Source: Verrucomicrobiota bacterium
GTDB lineage: Bacteria > Verrucomicrobiota > Verrucomicrobiia > Limisphaerales > UBA8199
NCBI GenBank assembly: GCA_029974925.1
Contig: JARKQH010000057.1
Location: forward strand, 1 to 34,949
DNA length: 34,949 nt
Reading direction: 5' to 3'
Below the pieces are notes generated by a model, which saw only the letters and a list, made by a program, of their open reading frames with translations, made no database searches and was not told where the DNA came from. Below are positions 24,707 through 33,477 of this stretch, piece after piece; the first letter of the stretch is position 1, and the number at the start of each line of letters is the position of its first letter. Both the position numbers and the translations under genes were made by a program.

Positions 24707-27158
24707 AAGGCTCGGCACGGAGCCGGCGATTCAGGGCCTCTGGCAAGTCGCGACGCCAGGCATCCCGGTAAAGGCCGAGCTGGCCGAATTCATCCGGCCC
24801 AAACAGGGCGGGGCTGCGACTGGTGGATTTGCTTCCGGGGATAAAATAGGCCCCGCCATGGCTGGCGAAACTGAGCTGATTCGAAACGACCAGGTTGCCA
24901 TACAGCCGGGCGCCGCCCTGGTTGCGATGCAGCATCGGGCCACAGTTCAAGACAAGGTTGCGCCAGAGGAAATTGGCGTTGAGGTCCATGTCAAACCGGC
25001 TCCACTCCGGATAACGCGTGGCATAAAGCGCGGGATTGATTTCGGCTGATTGACGCGGTGCGCGGGTGAAGTTCGTCCAGTGCGCGCCGCCCCACGGACT
25101 GAAACTGACCGCCCACGGGCATTCGGCGAAAACGTTTGCGTCCAGCAGATTATCCTTGCCGCCGTGGATTTGGACTCCGCCGAATCCCAGTTTGCCCGCG
25201 CCGCAACGGTAAAAGATGTTCCGGTAAATCAACACGCCCGAGATGGCGTCGTCCAGACGGATGCCAGCCTGGCCGCAATCGGGACCTTGGTGCGGGTGGC
25301 GCCAGTTGCCGATGTGATGAAAGAAATTGAACCGGTAAATGTTGCCCAGGTAGGTCGGGTCCCCCCACATGTCCACGCCGCCCTGGTCGTCGGATTCGAG
25401 TACGACGTGGTTGATCTCATTCCATTCAATGAGGTTGTCGTTTCCGCCCACCCGGAGGGCGCTGCTCGGGATGTGGTGGAACCAGTTGTAGCGAATGCGC
25501 TGCCCGACGCCGGCGGACCAGACGGCGGGCGTGTAGGTGCGGTCAATCCGCGAGAGGTTGTAAACATGGCAGTTCTCAACCACGTGGCCGCCGGGCGCCA
25601 GGGTTTTGCGGTCCCCGCCAGACAGGCCGACACCGCCACGGCCCAGCGAATGGATGTCGCAGGAAAGCAGCACATGATTCAATCCGCCGGAAATAATCAC
25701 GCCGGCGCCCCCGAGGTTGCGTACGACGCAGCCCGCCAGCACGCAGTTCGTGCCGCCCTCGATGTGAATGCCGTCCGTGCAACCCAGTTCCCACACCAGT
25801 CCTTCCAACCGAACATGAGAAACTTGCTTCAGCTCGACCAGCGGCCAGTCGGCCGCCGACACCTCGATGACGGCTGTGGCCGGGTCGGCCGGCGGCCAGA
25901 AACAAACGCGCTGCCGGGCGGTGTCCAGATGCCACTCCCCGGGCTGGTCCAGCTCGGACAGGGCATTGACCGCGTAAAAGGGCTGGCCGGCGCGGTAGCC
26001 GTAGCTGTGGTAGGGAGGCGCCAGCGTGACCTCTCGTCGGGCGGGGTCCAAAGCCCCGACTTTCTCATAAGAATCCGCCCAGCCAAAAAACCAGTAACCA
26101 TAAAGCCAGAGGTCCGGCTCGTCCTTCCAGACAGCCGGCAGGGGTTCCACGCTCCGAAAATGGCCGACTTTGCTGTAAATCGAGCCGTGGGATTTTTCGG
26201 ACTCCGGCTCGCAGACTTCGGCCACGCGCAGCGTGCCTTCGTTGGGCCCGCGCGCCAGTCTCAAAGGTTCGCCGTTGCAATAAAGCTCCATCACGGGATG
26301 CGATTTGAAGCCGCGGCCGCTGCTGAAACCGCCCAGGACCAGCGGCCACGTCTTGTTGACACCATTGGCGGCAAGGTCTGCCTCGTACACCCGGCCGCGG
26401 CTGGGTTCAGGCAGCCGTGCGAGCAGCACAGGGTCCGTCACCGGCCCGACCTTCGTCAGACGCACGCCGCCCGAGAAGACGGGACGTTCCCCCCGCTCTG
26501 ACCGATAGACCACAGGCAGGGCCGCGGTTCCCGAGTCTTGCGATTCAAGGCGAAAAGTTCGCGAGAGCTTGTACGCGCCGCCCTCAATCACCACCTCGAT
26601 CCTGCCTTGGATCGCATCGGCCCGTTTGCGCCGGGCCCGAATTTCATCCCGGGCGCGCTCGAGGGTGGCGAACGGGCGTTCGCGGGTGCCGGGATTGCCG
26701 TCATCGCCCCGCGCGGCCACGTAAAGGCTCAAACCTGGCGGCGGCAAGTCCGGAAGTTCGAGCCGGGCCGAACCGTCGGGTGAAGCCGGCGCGGCGGTGC
26801 GCTGCGAGTCAAGTTGCGCGAGGCGGAGCCGGGCCTCCTGGCGCAAATGGTTGGGAAGGTCCGCGTCACCGGCGACCGATTCCAACCCGGCCTTGACACC
26901 GTCCAAATCCTTCAACTGCCGCAAAGCCTCAACCAGCCGCAGACGGGTCAAAGCCCGTTCGACGGCGTTCAACGGCAAATCGGCCAGCGCCGCGTTGTAG
27001 GTGTCCCGCGCCTTAGCCGCTTGGCCATGGAGCAAGAGGGTGTCGCCCTGGCTAATCAACTTCGCGGCCTCGGCCCCTGGCGATGCCGGTTGCGCCGCAG
27101 CAGCCCCCAGACAGCAAACCAAGAGAATCGCGGCCAACGATGACAGGTGTGAGTTCAT
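24705..27158 (-). CDS. Exported right-handed beta-helix protein, GH141-like
   Basis: The 817-residue protein has a signal peptide (SSLAAILLVCCLGAAAAQ) and a helical, TPR-like N-terminal region (~30-115: DTLLLHGQAAKARDTYNAAL). A GH141-type opening follows (~143-178: LYVAARGDDGNPGTRERPF, ATLERARDEIRARR), then a beta-sandwich interruption (~200-440) and a right-handed parallel beta helix (~450-740) with rungs such as IHIEGGTNCVLAGCVV. GH141 enzymes include alpha-L-fucosidases and a xylanase acting on complex glycans; activity here is inferred only. It is the last of a tight minus-strand run, starting nine bases after the neighbouring sulfatase's stop (27168). No Shine-Dalgarno is visible. The extra N-terminal helical domain is not part of the core family. 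Confidence 0.8.
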   Translation of the reverse strand: MNSHLSSLAAILLVCCLGAAAAQPASPGAEAAKLISQGDTLLLHGQAAKARDTYNAALADLPLNAVERALTRLRLVEALRQLKDLDGVKAGLESVAGDADLPNHLRQEARLRLAQLDSQRTAAPASPDGSARLELPDLPPPGLSLYVAARGDDGNPGTRERPFATLERARDEIRARRKRADAIQGRIEVVIEGGAYKLSRTFRLESQDSGTAALPVVYRSERGERPVFSGGVRLTKVGPVTDPVLLARLPEPSRGRVYEADLAANGVNKTWPLVLGGFSSGRGFKSHPVMELYCNGEPLRLARGPNEGTLRVAEVCEPESEKSHGSIYSKVGHFRSVEPLPAVWKDEPDLWLYGYWFFGWADSYEKVGALDPARREVTLAPPYHSYGYRAGQPFYAVNALSELDQPGEWHLDTARQRVCFWPPADPATAVIEVSAADWPLVELKQVSHVRLEGLVWELGCTDGIHIEGGTNCVLAGCVVRNLGGAGVIISGGLNHVLLSCDIHSLGRGGVGLSGGDRKTLAPGGHVVENCHVYNLSRIDRTYTPAVWSAGVGQRIRYNWFHHIPSSALRVGGNDNLIEWNEINHVVLESDDQGGVDMWGDPTYLGNIYRFNFFHHIGNWRHPHQGPDCGQAGIRLDDAISGVLIYRNIFYRCGAGKLGFGGVQIHGGKDNLLDANVFAECPWAVSFSPWGGAHWTNFTRAPRQSAEINPALYATRYPEWSRFDMDLNANFLWRNLVLNCGPMLHRNQGGARLYGNLVVSNQLSFASHGGAYFIPGSKSTSRSPALFGPDEFGQLGLYRDAWRRDLPEALNRRLRAEP

Positions 27159-27167
27159 GGATGGAGA

Positions 27168-28715
27168 TTATTGAGTGGGGTTGAAATCCTCGGGGCGGAT
27201 GGGCTGGCCTTCCCAAAGCCACTGGCCGTCGGAGCGCATGAGGATGCGGTGGGCGCTGCCGGGAGCATGGGGGGCGGGATGCTGGGGGAGCCACCGGGCG
27301 AGGTCGCGCTTGACCCGCTTGAACTCGACCCGGCCGGCGAGGTTGGTCCACTCGTTGGGGTCGCGGCGCAGGTCGTACAATTCTTCCGACCCATCGGCGT
27401 ACTGGATGTAGCGCCAGCGGTCGGTGCGAACGGCATCGTTCCCCGGGTTGTGCGTGGTGATGGCGGGCCAGCGGCGAGGCTTGGCCGGGTCTTTCAACTG
27501 GGGCCGGAGGCTGTGCCCCTCCAGTCCCGGCCGGGGTGGCAGGCCGCACAGGTCAATGAGCGTGGGATAGATGTCAAGCAGCTCGACCGGAGCGGAGCAG
27601 ACCCCGCCGGGGCGCACACCGGGGCCGGCAAAAATGAGGGGCACACGCGTCGAGGGCTCCCACAGCGAGTTCTTCCCGGTGATGTCCTTCTGGCCGAGAT
27701 GCCAGCCGTTGTCAGACCAGACGACAACCAGGGTGTTCTCGGCGGCCCCAATCTCATCCAAGGCCGCGAGAACCCGTCCCACCTGGCTGTCCATGAAGGT
27801 GGTGCTGGCGAGGTAGGCGCGCACCAGTGGCCGCCATTGTCCCGCCGAGCGGACCCAGTCCAGCCGCGGCTCGGGCAGTTTCCAGTGCAAATACCATGCG
27901 AAATCCGGCACATCGTCCCGGTCCCCTGCGCGCCAAGGCGGCAGCGCGATGGCGTCTTCGCCCGGGTAAAGGTCGAACCACCGTTGCGAGGCGAAACACG
28001 GGACGTGCGGCAGCCGGAAGCCGACGGCCACAAAAAACGGTTTGCCGGGGGGCAGGCTTTTCAACTGACCAATCGCCGCCTCGGCAATCTTCCAATCGGC
28101 CTGGTCCCGGTCGTCCTCCGGAAACACACCCCAGTCCATGACCGCCATTTTTGCCGGGGTGTCCACGAACTTCTGCTTCGGAAGAGGCATGCCGGGGGCG
28201 GGTCCCCAGACCGTGAATTCGTTGGTCCGCCAGCGGGGTGGGATTGAGCCGTCGTGGTGAACCTTGCCGAAGCCGGCGGTGAAATAGCCGTTTTGGGCGA
28301 AGTGCTGGGGCAGGGTTACCCGGTCTTGAGTCGCCGCCACGTCGCGGATGCCGGGCGCAAGCCCGTAAATGCCGGTGGTGGTGGGCCGCAACCCGGTCAA
28401 CAGGCTCGCGCGCGAGGGGTTGCAGAGGGGCGCCTGGCAATGGGCGTTGCGGAAAAGAACGCCGCGGGCGGCCAGGCGATCCAAGTGTGGCGTCTGAGCC
28501 TGCGGATGACCGTTCATGCATCCGACCCAATCGTTCAGGTCGTCTATGGCAATCATCAGAACGTTCGGCCGGCGCGCTTCACCCCCGACGGCCGTTGCCG
28601 CGGCCACCACCAGCACCGCCAGGAGTGCCCTGCCAAGTCTTCGAATGGTCGGACCGGCCCGCCCCCGCCCAACTTCCACCCGACAGCCGGCGCGGAATCC
28701 CAAAAACGATTTCAT
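27168..28715 (-). CDS. Exported sulfatase, iduronate-2-sulfatase-like
   Basis: The 515-residue protein has an unusually long basic n-region before its export helix (RRLGRALLAVLVVAAATAV). The fold begins RPNVLMIAIDDLNDWVGCM with Asp58/Asp59, then the formylglycine motif CNPSR (Cys98) followed by ASLLTGLRPTTTGIYG. GKVHHDG and VWSDNGWHLGQK supply the remaining metal and sulfate ligands. AIDDLNDW and CNPSR are the pattern seen in iduronate-2-sulfatase-like proteins, many of which act on sulfated polysaccharides. ATG 28715 is preferred over TTG 28727. The gene lies 30 bases after the Tat-exported barrel gene and 9 before the beta-helix gene, so the three are likely one operon. Confidence 0.93.
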   Translation of the reverse strand: MKSFLGFRAGCRVEVGRGRAGPTIRRLGRALLAVLVVAAATAVGGEARRPNVLMIAIDDLNDWVGCMNGHPQAQTPHLDRLAARGVLFRNAHCQAPLCNPSRASLLTGLRPTTTGIYGLAPGIRDVAATQDRVTLPQHFAQNGYFTAGFGKVHHDGSIPPRWRTNEFTVWGPAPGMPLPKQKFVDTPAKMAVMDWGVFPEDDRDQADWKIAEAAIGQLKSLPPGKPFFVAVGFRLPHVPCFASQRWFDLYPGEDAIALPPWRAGDRDDVPDFAWYLHWKLPEPRLDWVRSAGQWRPLVRAYLASTTFMDSQVGRVLAALDEIGAAENTLVVVWSDNGWHLGQKDITGKNSLWEPSTRVPLIFAGPGVRPGGVCSAPVELLDIYPTLIDLCGLPPRPGLEGHSLRPQLKDPAKPRRWPAITTHNPGNDAVRTDRWRYIQYADGSEELYDLRRDPNEWTNLAGRVEFKRVKRDLARWLPQHPAPHAPGSAHRILMRSDGQWLWEGQPIRPEDFNPTQ

Positions 28716-28745
28716 AACCTGGGCCAACAGAGTTGCCGCGACGCC

Positions 28746-29702
28746 TCAGACACACCAGGGCCGCGGGCGGTTCCGCGCCTTTTCGATGGCCTGCCGCGCC
28801 AGGGCGGCGTCTTCCTCGATTTGAAAGTCAAACATGCCGGCGCAGACAAAATCCGCTCCGTGATGGAAGGCGTAGCGGAACCCCTCCCGGGGGTGGATGG
28901 CTCCGGCCCCGAGCACCTTGTAAGCGATCCACGGGCGCTTCACCGTCTCCATGAAGGCCCGCGTCTCCTCGGGGGTTTCCTCCCACACGCTGTCGTGGCG
29001 GGGCAGGGGGCCGGCCGACCAGTAGCGTTTGCTGTTGAAGGTCTTCATGTAAAAATCCGGCTCGAGGCCGGCGGCTTCGCAGGCCTTGGGGACTTCCAGC
29101 GAGTGTCCGGCAATCCCGGCAATCAGACCCCGGGCTTTGATTGCCGCCACCGCCTCGCCCAGCAGATGCACCTTCCCGTCCCGCACATAATCGTCCCCCA
29201 CATTCCCGTGAGTGAAGGCGCCCACCGCCCCGTGGTCCGCCGCCTGTTGAATGCTGGTTTCCGGATCGTGGCGAATGTCAATCTGCGCCAGCCATTGGAT
29301 GCGGCCGCCCCGTTCCTTCCAATACGCCCGCAGGATGCGGAGCGTGTTTTCGTCCAGGCGAAGGATGGCGGTGTTGATCCCCTCGGCTTCGCACAACGCC
29401 AAAGTCTTGAACACCTTTTCATCGGTAAAATACTCCTTCAGCAGCCGGGACACATAAATCAGGTCGCGGCTGTGAGCGAAACCCGAGATCAGGTTGCCGC
29501 CGCAGATGAGCCGGCTGATCGAAACCGAGCCGATCCTGGCGTGGGGAAAGTCCTTGGGTCTGGCCACCGGCAGCGTGGGGGGCGGAGCGGCGGGCGGGTC
29601 ATTCGCCAGCAAGACCCGCTCCTCGAAATGAAACGCCACCGCGGTGGTTGTCGCCGCGACCGACCCCTTCAGAAACTTACGGCGGCTGAAATGCTTCTTC
29701 AT
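28746..29702 (-). CDS. Tat-exported TIM-barrel protein, aldo/keto-reductase-like
   Basis: The 318-residue protein opens with a twin-arginine signal (SRRKFLKGSVAATTTAVAF), so it should be exported folded, often with a cofactor. The mature part has alternating strands and helices of a TIM barrel: VSISRLICGGNLISGF, INTAILRLDENTLRIL, WLAQIDIRHDPE, GAVGAFTHGNVG, GLIAGIAGHSLEV, PDFYMKTFNS and PWIAYKVLGAGAI. The ICGGN entry and final GADFVCAGMFDFQI resemble aldo/keto-reductase-like proteins, but I cannot place the catalytic Asp-Tyr-Lys-His set. It may instead be a barrel of another function. It is the first gene of the sulfatase/beta-helix run, so a role in processing sugars released from a sulfated glycan is a reasonable inference. 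Confidence 0.75.
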   Translation of the reverse strand: MKKHFSRRKFLKGSVAATTTAVAFHFEERVLLANDPPAAPPPTLPVARPKDFPHARIGSVSISRLICGGNLISGFAHSRDLIYVSRLLKEYFTDEKVFKTLALCEAEGINTAILRLDENTLRILRAYWKERGGRIQWLAQIDIRHDPETSIQQAADHGAVGAFTHGNVGDDYVRDGKVHLLGEAVAAIKARGLIAGIAGHSLEVPKACEAAGLEPDFYMKTFNSKRYWSAGPLPRHDSVWEETPEETRAFMETVKRPWIAYKVLGAGAIHPREGFRYAFHHGADFVCAGMFDFQIEEDAALARQAIEKARNRPRPWCV

Positions 29703-29963
29703 GACTTGTCTTAAACCTATATTGATCCGACGGCAGAGACCAGAGAAAGTCGCGCCTTAACCCCTGCGGCCATGAGTGCGGGAAAGTGACGCCTCGAGGG
29801 TCGAGCCTGCCATGGATGGCAACTCACACCGGCTCGTCAACGCCGGCACTCATCGCAGAGACGGCACTGGCGCCGGAGGATGCTGGAGCAGGATGCCCAG
29901 GCCACGACCGCTGGCAGTCCACGCATCTCGAATTGATCCAAGGGTGGCGCCCGGGTCACCGCC
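29703..29963. other. Non-coding gap between the esterase and Tat-barrel genes
   Basis: This 261-base stretch probably carries the promoter of the Tat-barrel/sulfatase/beta-helix run. On the minus strand a TATAGG box lies 14-19 bases before the start codon, with no convincing -35. A five-base dyad, CTCGA-GGG-TCGAG, lies at 29793-29805. No gene was recognised. Confidence 0.4.
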
Positions 29964-31445
29964 TCACGGCCCGACTTTGAGCACGGCGTTGTGCAGGGCC
30001 GGTTGGAGGTCGGGGGCTTGGCTTGCGGCGGCGGCACGCACCAGGCGCGCTTCGCTCAGGAACGCGGGGCGGAGCGCGCCGGGCTTGAACTGGATGTGAT
30101 AGCGCGGAGCCTGCAAATCCGGCGGCAGCGCCACCCGGATCCAGCGAAACCCCCAATGGCCTCCCGCCCGCACCGGGAGTGTTTTGCCATTGACCCACAG
30201 CAGGGCGTCGCGTTCGTCGCCTTCGGCGCCCCACGCCAGCTCGAGGGCGTCGCCGGCTTGGGGGACCACCTCGAATTCGAGGGTGAGCGGGTCCCGCCCG
30301 AGCCAGTAGTAAGGGGTGCCGTCGAGTTGCTCCGGCCCGTTCAAGAATCGGCACCAGGCGGCGGCGGCGGCGTCATCGGGCAGCGGTCTGGCGCCGTCGC
30401 CCAGCATCTGGCGCAGTTTGGGGAGAAACTCGCCGCCGTGGAAGACATGCGGGCCGGGATGAACGGCGAGGATGAGATTGGATTCGGCGTTGAACACCCG
30501 GTAAGCGCGCTGGATTTCCGCCAGCGCCAGCCGTCCGGTTTCGACCGGGAAACCGCCGGGGGCGCGCTCCTGCCGCCCCAGCTCGCATACCAACCGCCGG
30601 GGCGCGATACAGGAGAAAATGTCGGAGAACTCAAAATGCTCCTCGAGTCCCGGAAAGTTGAAGCAGGGGCAATGTCCGTTCTTCATGTTGGCAACGGTGG
30701 TGAGCCAGCCGCTGCTGCAGGCCATTCGCAATCGTTCGTCCAACGCCGCGACATACATCGTGGTTTCGCCGCCGAGCGACAGCCCGGCCACCGCCAGCCG
30801 GGCGGGGTCCACCTCGGGCAAACTGAGAAGGTGGTCCACGCAACGCAGGGCGTCCCAGGTGCGTTCGCCCATGAGGGACCAATTCGGGTGCTGAAGCTGG
30901 TGCTGGCCCACATCCGGCGCAATCACCACACATCCCATCTGGCTGAGGGCGCGCCCGTACCAATACAGCCCCTGACCCCGAATCACCTGCTCGCCGCTGC
31001 CGCCGTGACCGTTGAGGGCCAGCACCGCCCCCACTTTCCCCCGGGGTTGAGCGGGCCGGGCGAGCCAGACATGGGCGCGGCGGTCGGGCAGCGTTTGCAG
31101 GGTGAGCTCCTCGAGCACAATCCCCTCTTCGGGAACCTCGATGCGCTGGATCGTCCGGGGCTGCAACGGGCAGCGCTCGGGTTCAGCCCCGCCCATCATG
31201 AGCTCGAACAGTTTGGCGCGGGCCGTCCGCTGCCAGGCGCGGGCCGCCTCCGGGTTCCGGGCTTCAAACCGAAGCGAAGGCTGGCCGGCGGTGCTGAAGC
31301 CCGGCCGGCAGAGCAGGGCCAGCGTGATGACCAGGAACCAGAGGTGGCACGGACGCTTTCCCTTGGTTACGGCTTGCGGCGAGCGCCGGGGCGTCCAGTT
31401 GGCTCCTGACGCCCCATCGTGAGCAATTTTGCGGAAGTGGCGCAT
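29964..31445 (-). CDS. Exported alpha/beta-hydrolase, acetyl-xylan-esterase/dienelactone-hydrolase-like
   Basis: The 493-residue protein has a Lys/Arg-rich leader and a signal helix (HLWFLVITLALLCRPGF) that starts unusually late, near residue 34. The catalytic domain has the oxyanion loop NGHGG (145-149), VVIAPDVG, the nucleophile Ser223 in GLSLGGE, and the likely His in HPGPHVFHGGEF. This matches large peptidase-S9/CE7-like esterases often found with glycan-degrading enzymes. A C-terminal beta-sandwich of ~110 residues (GRDPLTLEFEVVPQAGDALE onward) is added after the hydrolase fold. It is co-directional with the Tat-barrel operon downstream, 261 bases apart. The start could lie closer to the signal helix, but no in-frame ATG is there. 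Deacetylation of a polysaccharide is inferred. Confidence 0.82.
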   Translation of the reverse strand: MRHFRKIAHDGASGANWTPRRSPQAVTKGKRPCHLWFLVITLALLCRPGFSTAGQPSLRFEARNPEAARAWQRTARAKLFELMMGGAEPERCPLQPRTIQRIEVPEEGIVLEELTLQTLPDRRAHVWLARPAQPRGKVGAVLALNGHGGSGEQVIRGQGLYWYGRALSQMGCVVIAPDVGQHQLQHPNWSLMGERTWDALRCVDHLLSLPEVDPARLAVAGLSLGGETTMYVAALDERLRMACSSGWLTTVANMKNGHCPCFNFPGLEEHFEFSDIFSCIAPRRLVCELGRQERAPGGFPVETGRLALAEIQRAYRVFNAESNLILAVHPGPHVFHGGEFLPKLRQMLGDGARPLPDDAAAAAWCRFLNGPEQLDGTPYYWLGRDPLTLEFEVVPQAGDALELAWGAEGDERDALLWVNGKTLPVRAGGHWGFRWIRVALPPDLQAPRYHIQFKPGALRPAFLSEARLVRAAAASQAPDLQPALHNAVLKVGP

Positions 31446-31534
31446 GGGTCTGCGCCGACTTTAGGCCGACCCGAATGTCCTGGCAAGCCGGGTGCGGCGG
31501 CGACGGAAGAACGCGTGGTCCGAATCCCGGCCGG

Positions 31535-32092
31535 TCAGCCGAGCGCCACACCCCGGACCGGTCGGAAGAGTGCGCGCAACTGAAGGATTTTTTCCACGGC
31601 CGCTTTCAAGTCCAGCACGAGAAAATCGCGGTGGACAGTGCCGATCCACGGAGAGTCAATCAAGACCGAGGTGCAACCGATGGCGCGCGCGGCCTCGGCG
31701 TCCTGCCATTTGTCGCTGATGACAAACGAGCGGTCCACGTTCAGGTGCCATTTGTGAACCGCTTCAAGCAAGAGGCCGGCCTTTGGTTTGCGGCAGGGGC
31801 AACGGTCGGTTTCGTCATGGGGACACACCAGAATGTCGTCCAAACCGAGTTTGGTGGTCAACAGTTGGTGCATGCGGTCGAGTTGGTAACGCGACTGGTA
31901 ACCGCGGGAGAGGCCGGGTTGATTCGTGGTGGCGATGAGAACAAAGCCTGAATTCTTCAGGCGCTTGAGCAGGGGGGCAGCGGCTTCGTTCACATGAAAC
32001 TCGTCCAAGCTGAGCGGACTAACCTGGTGGTTCCGCTCGACTCTGGCCTGATTCAGCACACCATCACGTTCAATAAATACGCCCAGCTTCAT
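31535..32092 (-). CDS. HAD-IIIA phosphatase of the GmhB type with an atypical nucleophile position
   Basis: GmhB-type enzymes dephosphorylate heptose bisphosphate and related sugars for lipopolysaccharide synthesis. The 185-residue protein keeps the zinc site (Cys90, His92, Cys98, Cys100 in CPHDETDRCPCRKP), motif II (ATTNQPGLSRG), the motif III Lys in RKPKAG, and motif IV (SDKWQDAEAA, Asp127 and Asp131). The entry motif is FIERDGVLN, so the residue aligned with the Asp nucleophile is Glu8, while the acid/base Asp10 is present. That change is expected to reduce or alter phosphatase activity. ATG 32092 is chosen because the family begins at this strand; upstream frame starts only with TTG at 32176. 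There is no Shine-Dalgarno. The in vivo substrate is unknown. Confidence 0.88.
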   Translation of the reverse strand: MKLGVFIERDGVLNQARVERNHQVSPLSLDEFHVNEAAAPLLKRLKNSGFVLIATTNQPGLSRGYQSRYQLDRMHQLLTTKLGLDDILVCPHDETDRCPCRKPKAGLLLEAVHKWHLNVDRSFVISDKWQDAEAARAIGCTSVLIDSPWIGTVHRDFLVLDLKAAVEKILQLRALFRPVRGVALG

Positions 32093-32392
32093 GCTGGCCG
32101 AAAGAGCAAGAAGCTCGCCTACTTCTTTTGGACCGGATGGAAAGGCCAATGCCGAAATTCCGCGCCAGCGTTCCAAGACCCGGCATGGCAGGCGGAGACA
32201 AGCGCACCGGCCGAAGACAAGTCCTTGGTTCCAAGCGTCTTGGGAAGGAATATCCGCTCGCCGGATAGGCGGCGCAGCAACGGGCTGGCGTGGCTGAACG
32301 AACTCAATGGCCCGTCCCCCTTCACCCCAAAGGCCGCCCCGCGTCGTCCTGCGGGCAGGCAGAATTGTCCAGCGGCAAGTCAGGCTTGGCGG
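32093..32392. other. Non-coding gap upstream of the HAD phosphatase gene
   Basis: About 300 bases between the stop of the LamG-like gene and the phosphatase start hold no recognised gene. Small open frames on both strands lack family content. The only dyads seen are short, such as CTTGG-TT-CCAAG at ~32223-32234. No clear promoter was found. Confidence 0.4.
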
Positions 32393-33448
32393 CTAATCCA
32401 CCAAGTCCTGCAAACTGCGAATTTTCGCCTGGAGAGATTTTACGATGGGGGTGGCGCGAATGACCGCGTTTTGCTGGGTCTGGCCCGGGAAAGTCGTCAT
32501 GATGACGCGCGCGGCGGCAATCGGCTCGCCGTTGCGGTCCCGCAAGGGCATCACGACCGTGGCCGAGTCATCCCCTTTGACGTAATAGATTTGTCCGCTG
32601 GCAATCACCTTCAATTCGGTGTCGCCCCCGGCGGCGCCCAGCTCGGTCTCGTCACGGCTGGCAACCAGGCGGGTGGTGTTGGGTTGCTCGCCGGCGACAT
32701 AGATTTTGAGGCCGAGCAGGCGTTTCTGTTTCCGGAGCAATTCCCGGACCAGCGCCTGGGCGGGCGGCTCGCGGGGCGTGTAAACGATCCGGGTGTCGGT
32801 GAAATAGCTGACGGAATCGGACTTGGTCCAGAACGCGATTTTGCCCTTGGTGAACGAGCTGTCGGTCAGGGTCGGGAACGCCTCTTTGCCGTTGAGGAAA
32901 CAGCGGATTTTGTTCCCTTTGCATTCAACGCCCAGCTCGTGCCAGACGCCGCTGGGGATGGGCACCTCGGGGCCGATGATCGTGCCTCGTTCCCCGTTCA
33001 CCACCTTGTAGAAGCGGAAGGTGTTGCCGAGGGAGCTGGCGCGCAGCACGTAATAATTGGTCTCGTCCTGGAGCCGGAACGCAATGCCCGCCATCCGTTC
33101 GGCCGAGCCGGCAACGGTTTTGAACCGCGTCGTCAGCGTGAAGTCGCCAAAGACCTCCTCCTCGTAAATCAAGAGGGGGAAGTGTTCGTCCGTCGGGTCC
33201 TGGGCCATCTGGGCGAGCACCGGTCGTTTGGAAACCGACGGCGCCTGCGGGGTGAGCGGTTGCATCAGCGAAGGCACCTCGTCCAGCACAATCCGCCAAT
33301 CACCCGGCTTGCCCGCGCCGCCGGCCGCGCTCCGGAACCCGGGCGGCGCCTGGCCCTCTTTCAACCGGGAAAAGTCGAAGGTCTTCTCCGCGGCCGGCAG
33401 TGTGGCGGCCGCGGAGAGAGCAAGCACCCAATGGAACAAACGGCGCAT
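32393..33448 (-). CDS. Exported LamG-like protein with a C-terminal sensor-like domain
   Basis: The 351-residue protein has a signal peptide (RRLFHWVLALSAAATLPAA) and a concanavalin-like (LamG/DUF1080-type) domain at ~20-215: FDFSRLKEGQAPPGF, YEEEVFGDFTLTTRFKTV, GIAFRLQDETNYYVLRAS, CKGNKIRCFLNGKEAF. The last ~100 residues differ: a basic helix (ALVRELLRKQKRLLGLKIYV) followed by an alpha/beta unit (LKVIASGQIYYVKGDD, SATVVMPLRDRNGEPIAAAR, VIMTTFPGQTQQN). That unit resembles extracellular Cache/PAS-like ligand domains, but with no signalling partner attached. ATG 33448 begins the signal sequence; the open frame to 33661 lies inside ilvB and is not used. The gene starts 29 bases after ilvB's stop, so the two may share a transcript. 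Function is unknown. Confidence 0.75.
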   Translation of the reverse strand: MRRLFHWVLALSAAATLPAAEKTFDFSRLKEGQAPPGFRSAAGGAGKPGDWRIVLDEVPSLMQPLTPQAPSVSKRPVLAQMAQDPTDEHFPLLIYEEEVFGDFTLTTRFKTVAGSAERMAGIAFRLQDETNYYVLRASSLGNTFRFYKVVNGERGTIIGPEVPIPSGVWHELGVECKGNKIRCFLNGKEAFPTLTDSSFTKGKIAFWTKSDSVSYFTDTRIVYTPREPPAQALVRELLRKQKRLLGLKIYVAGEQPNTTRLVASRDETELGAAGGDTELKVIASGQIYYVKGDDSATVVMPLRDRNGEPIAAARVIMTTFPGQTQQNAVIRATPIVKSLQAKIRSLQDLVD

Positions 33449-33477
33449 GGGCCCGGGAGTGCGGCAGGGAGAAGCGA

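Noticed and set aside
29776-30099. Small plus-strand frame in the gap beside the esterase
   Set aside because: It overlaps the esterase 3' end and shows no family resemblance, Shine-Dalgarno or export signal.
29991-31409. 472-codon plus-strand frame across the esterase gene
   Set aside because: It mirrors the esterase codon pattern in high GC and lacks a start signal or domains.
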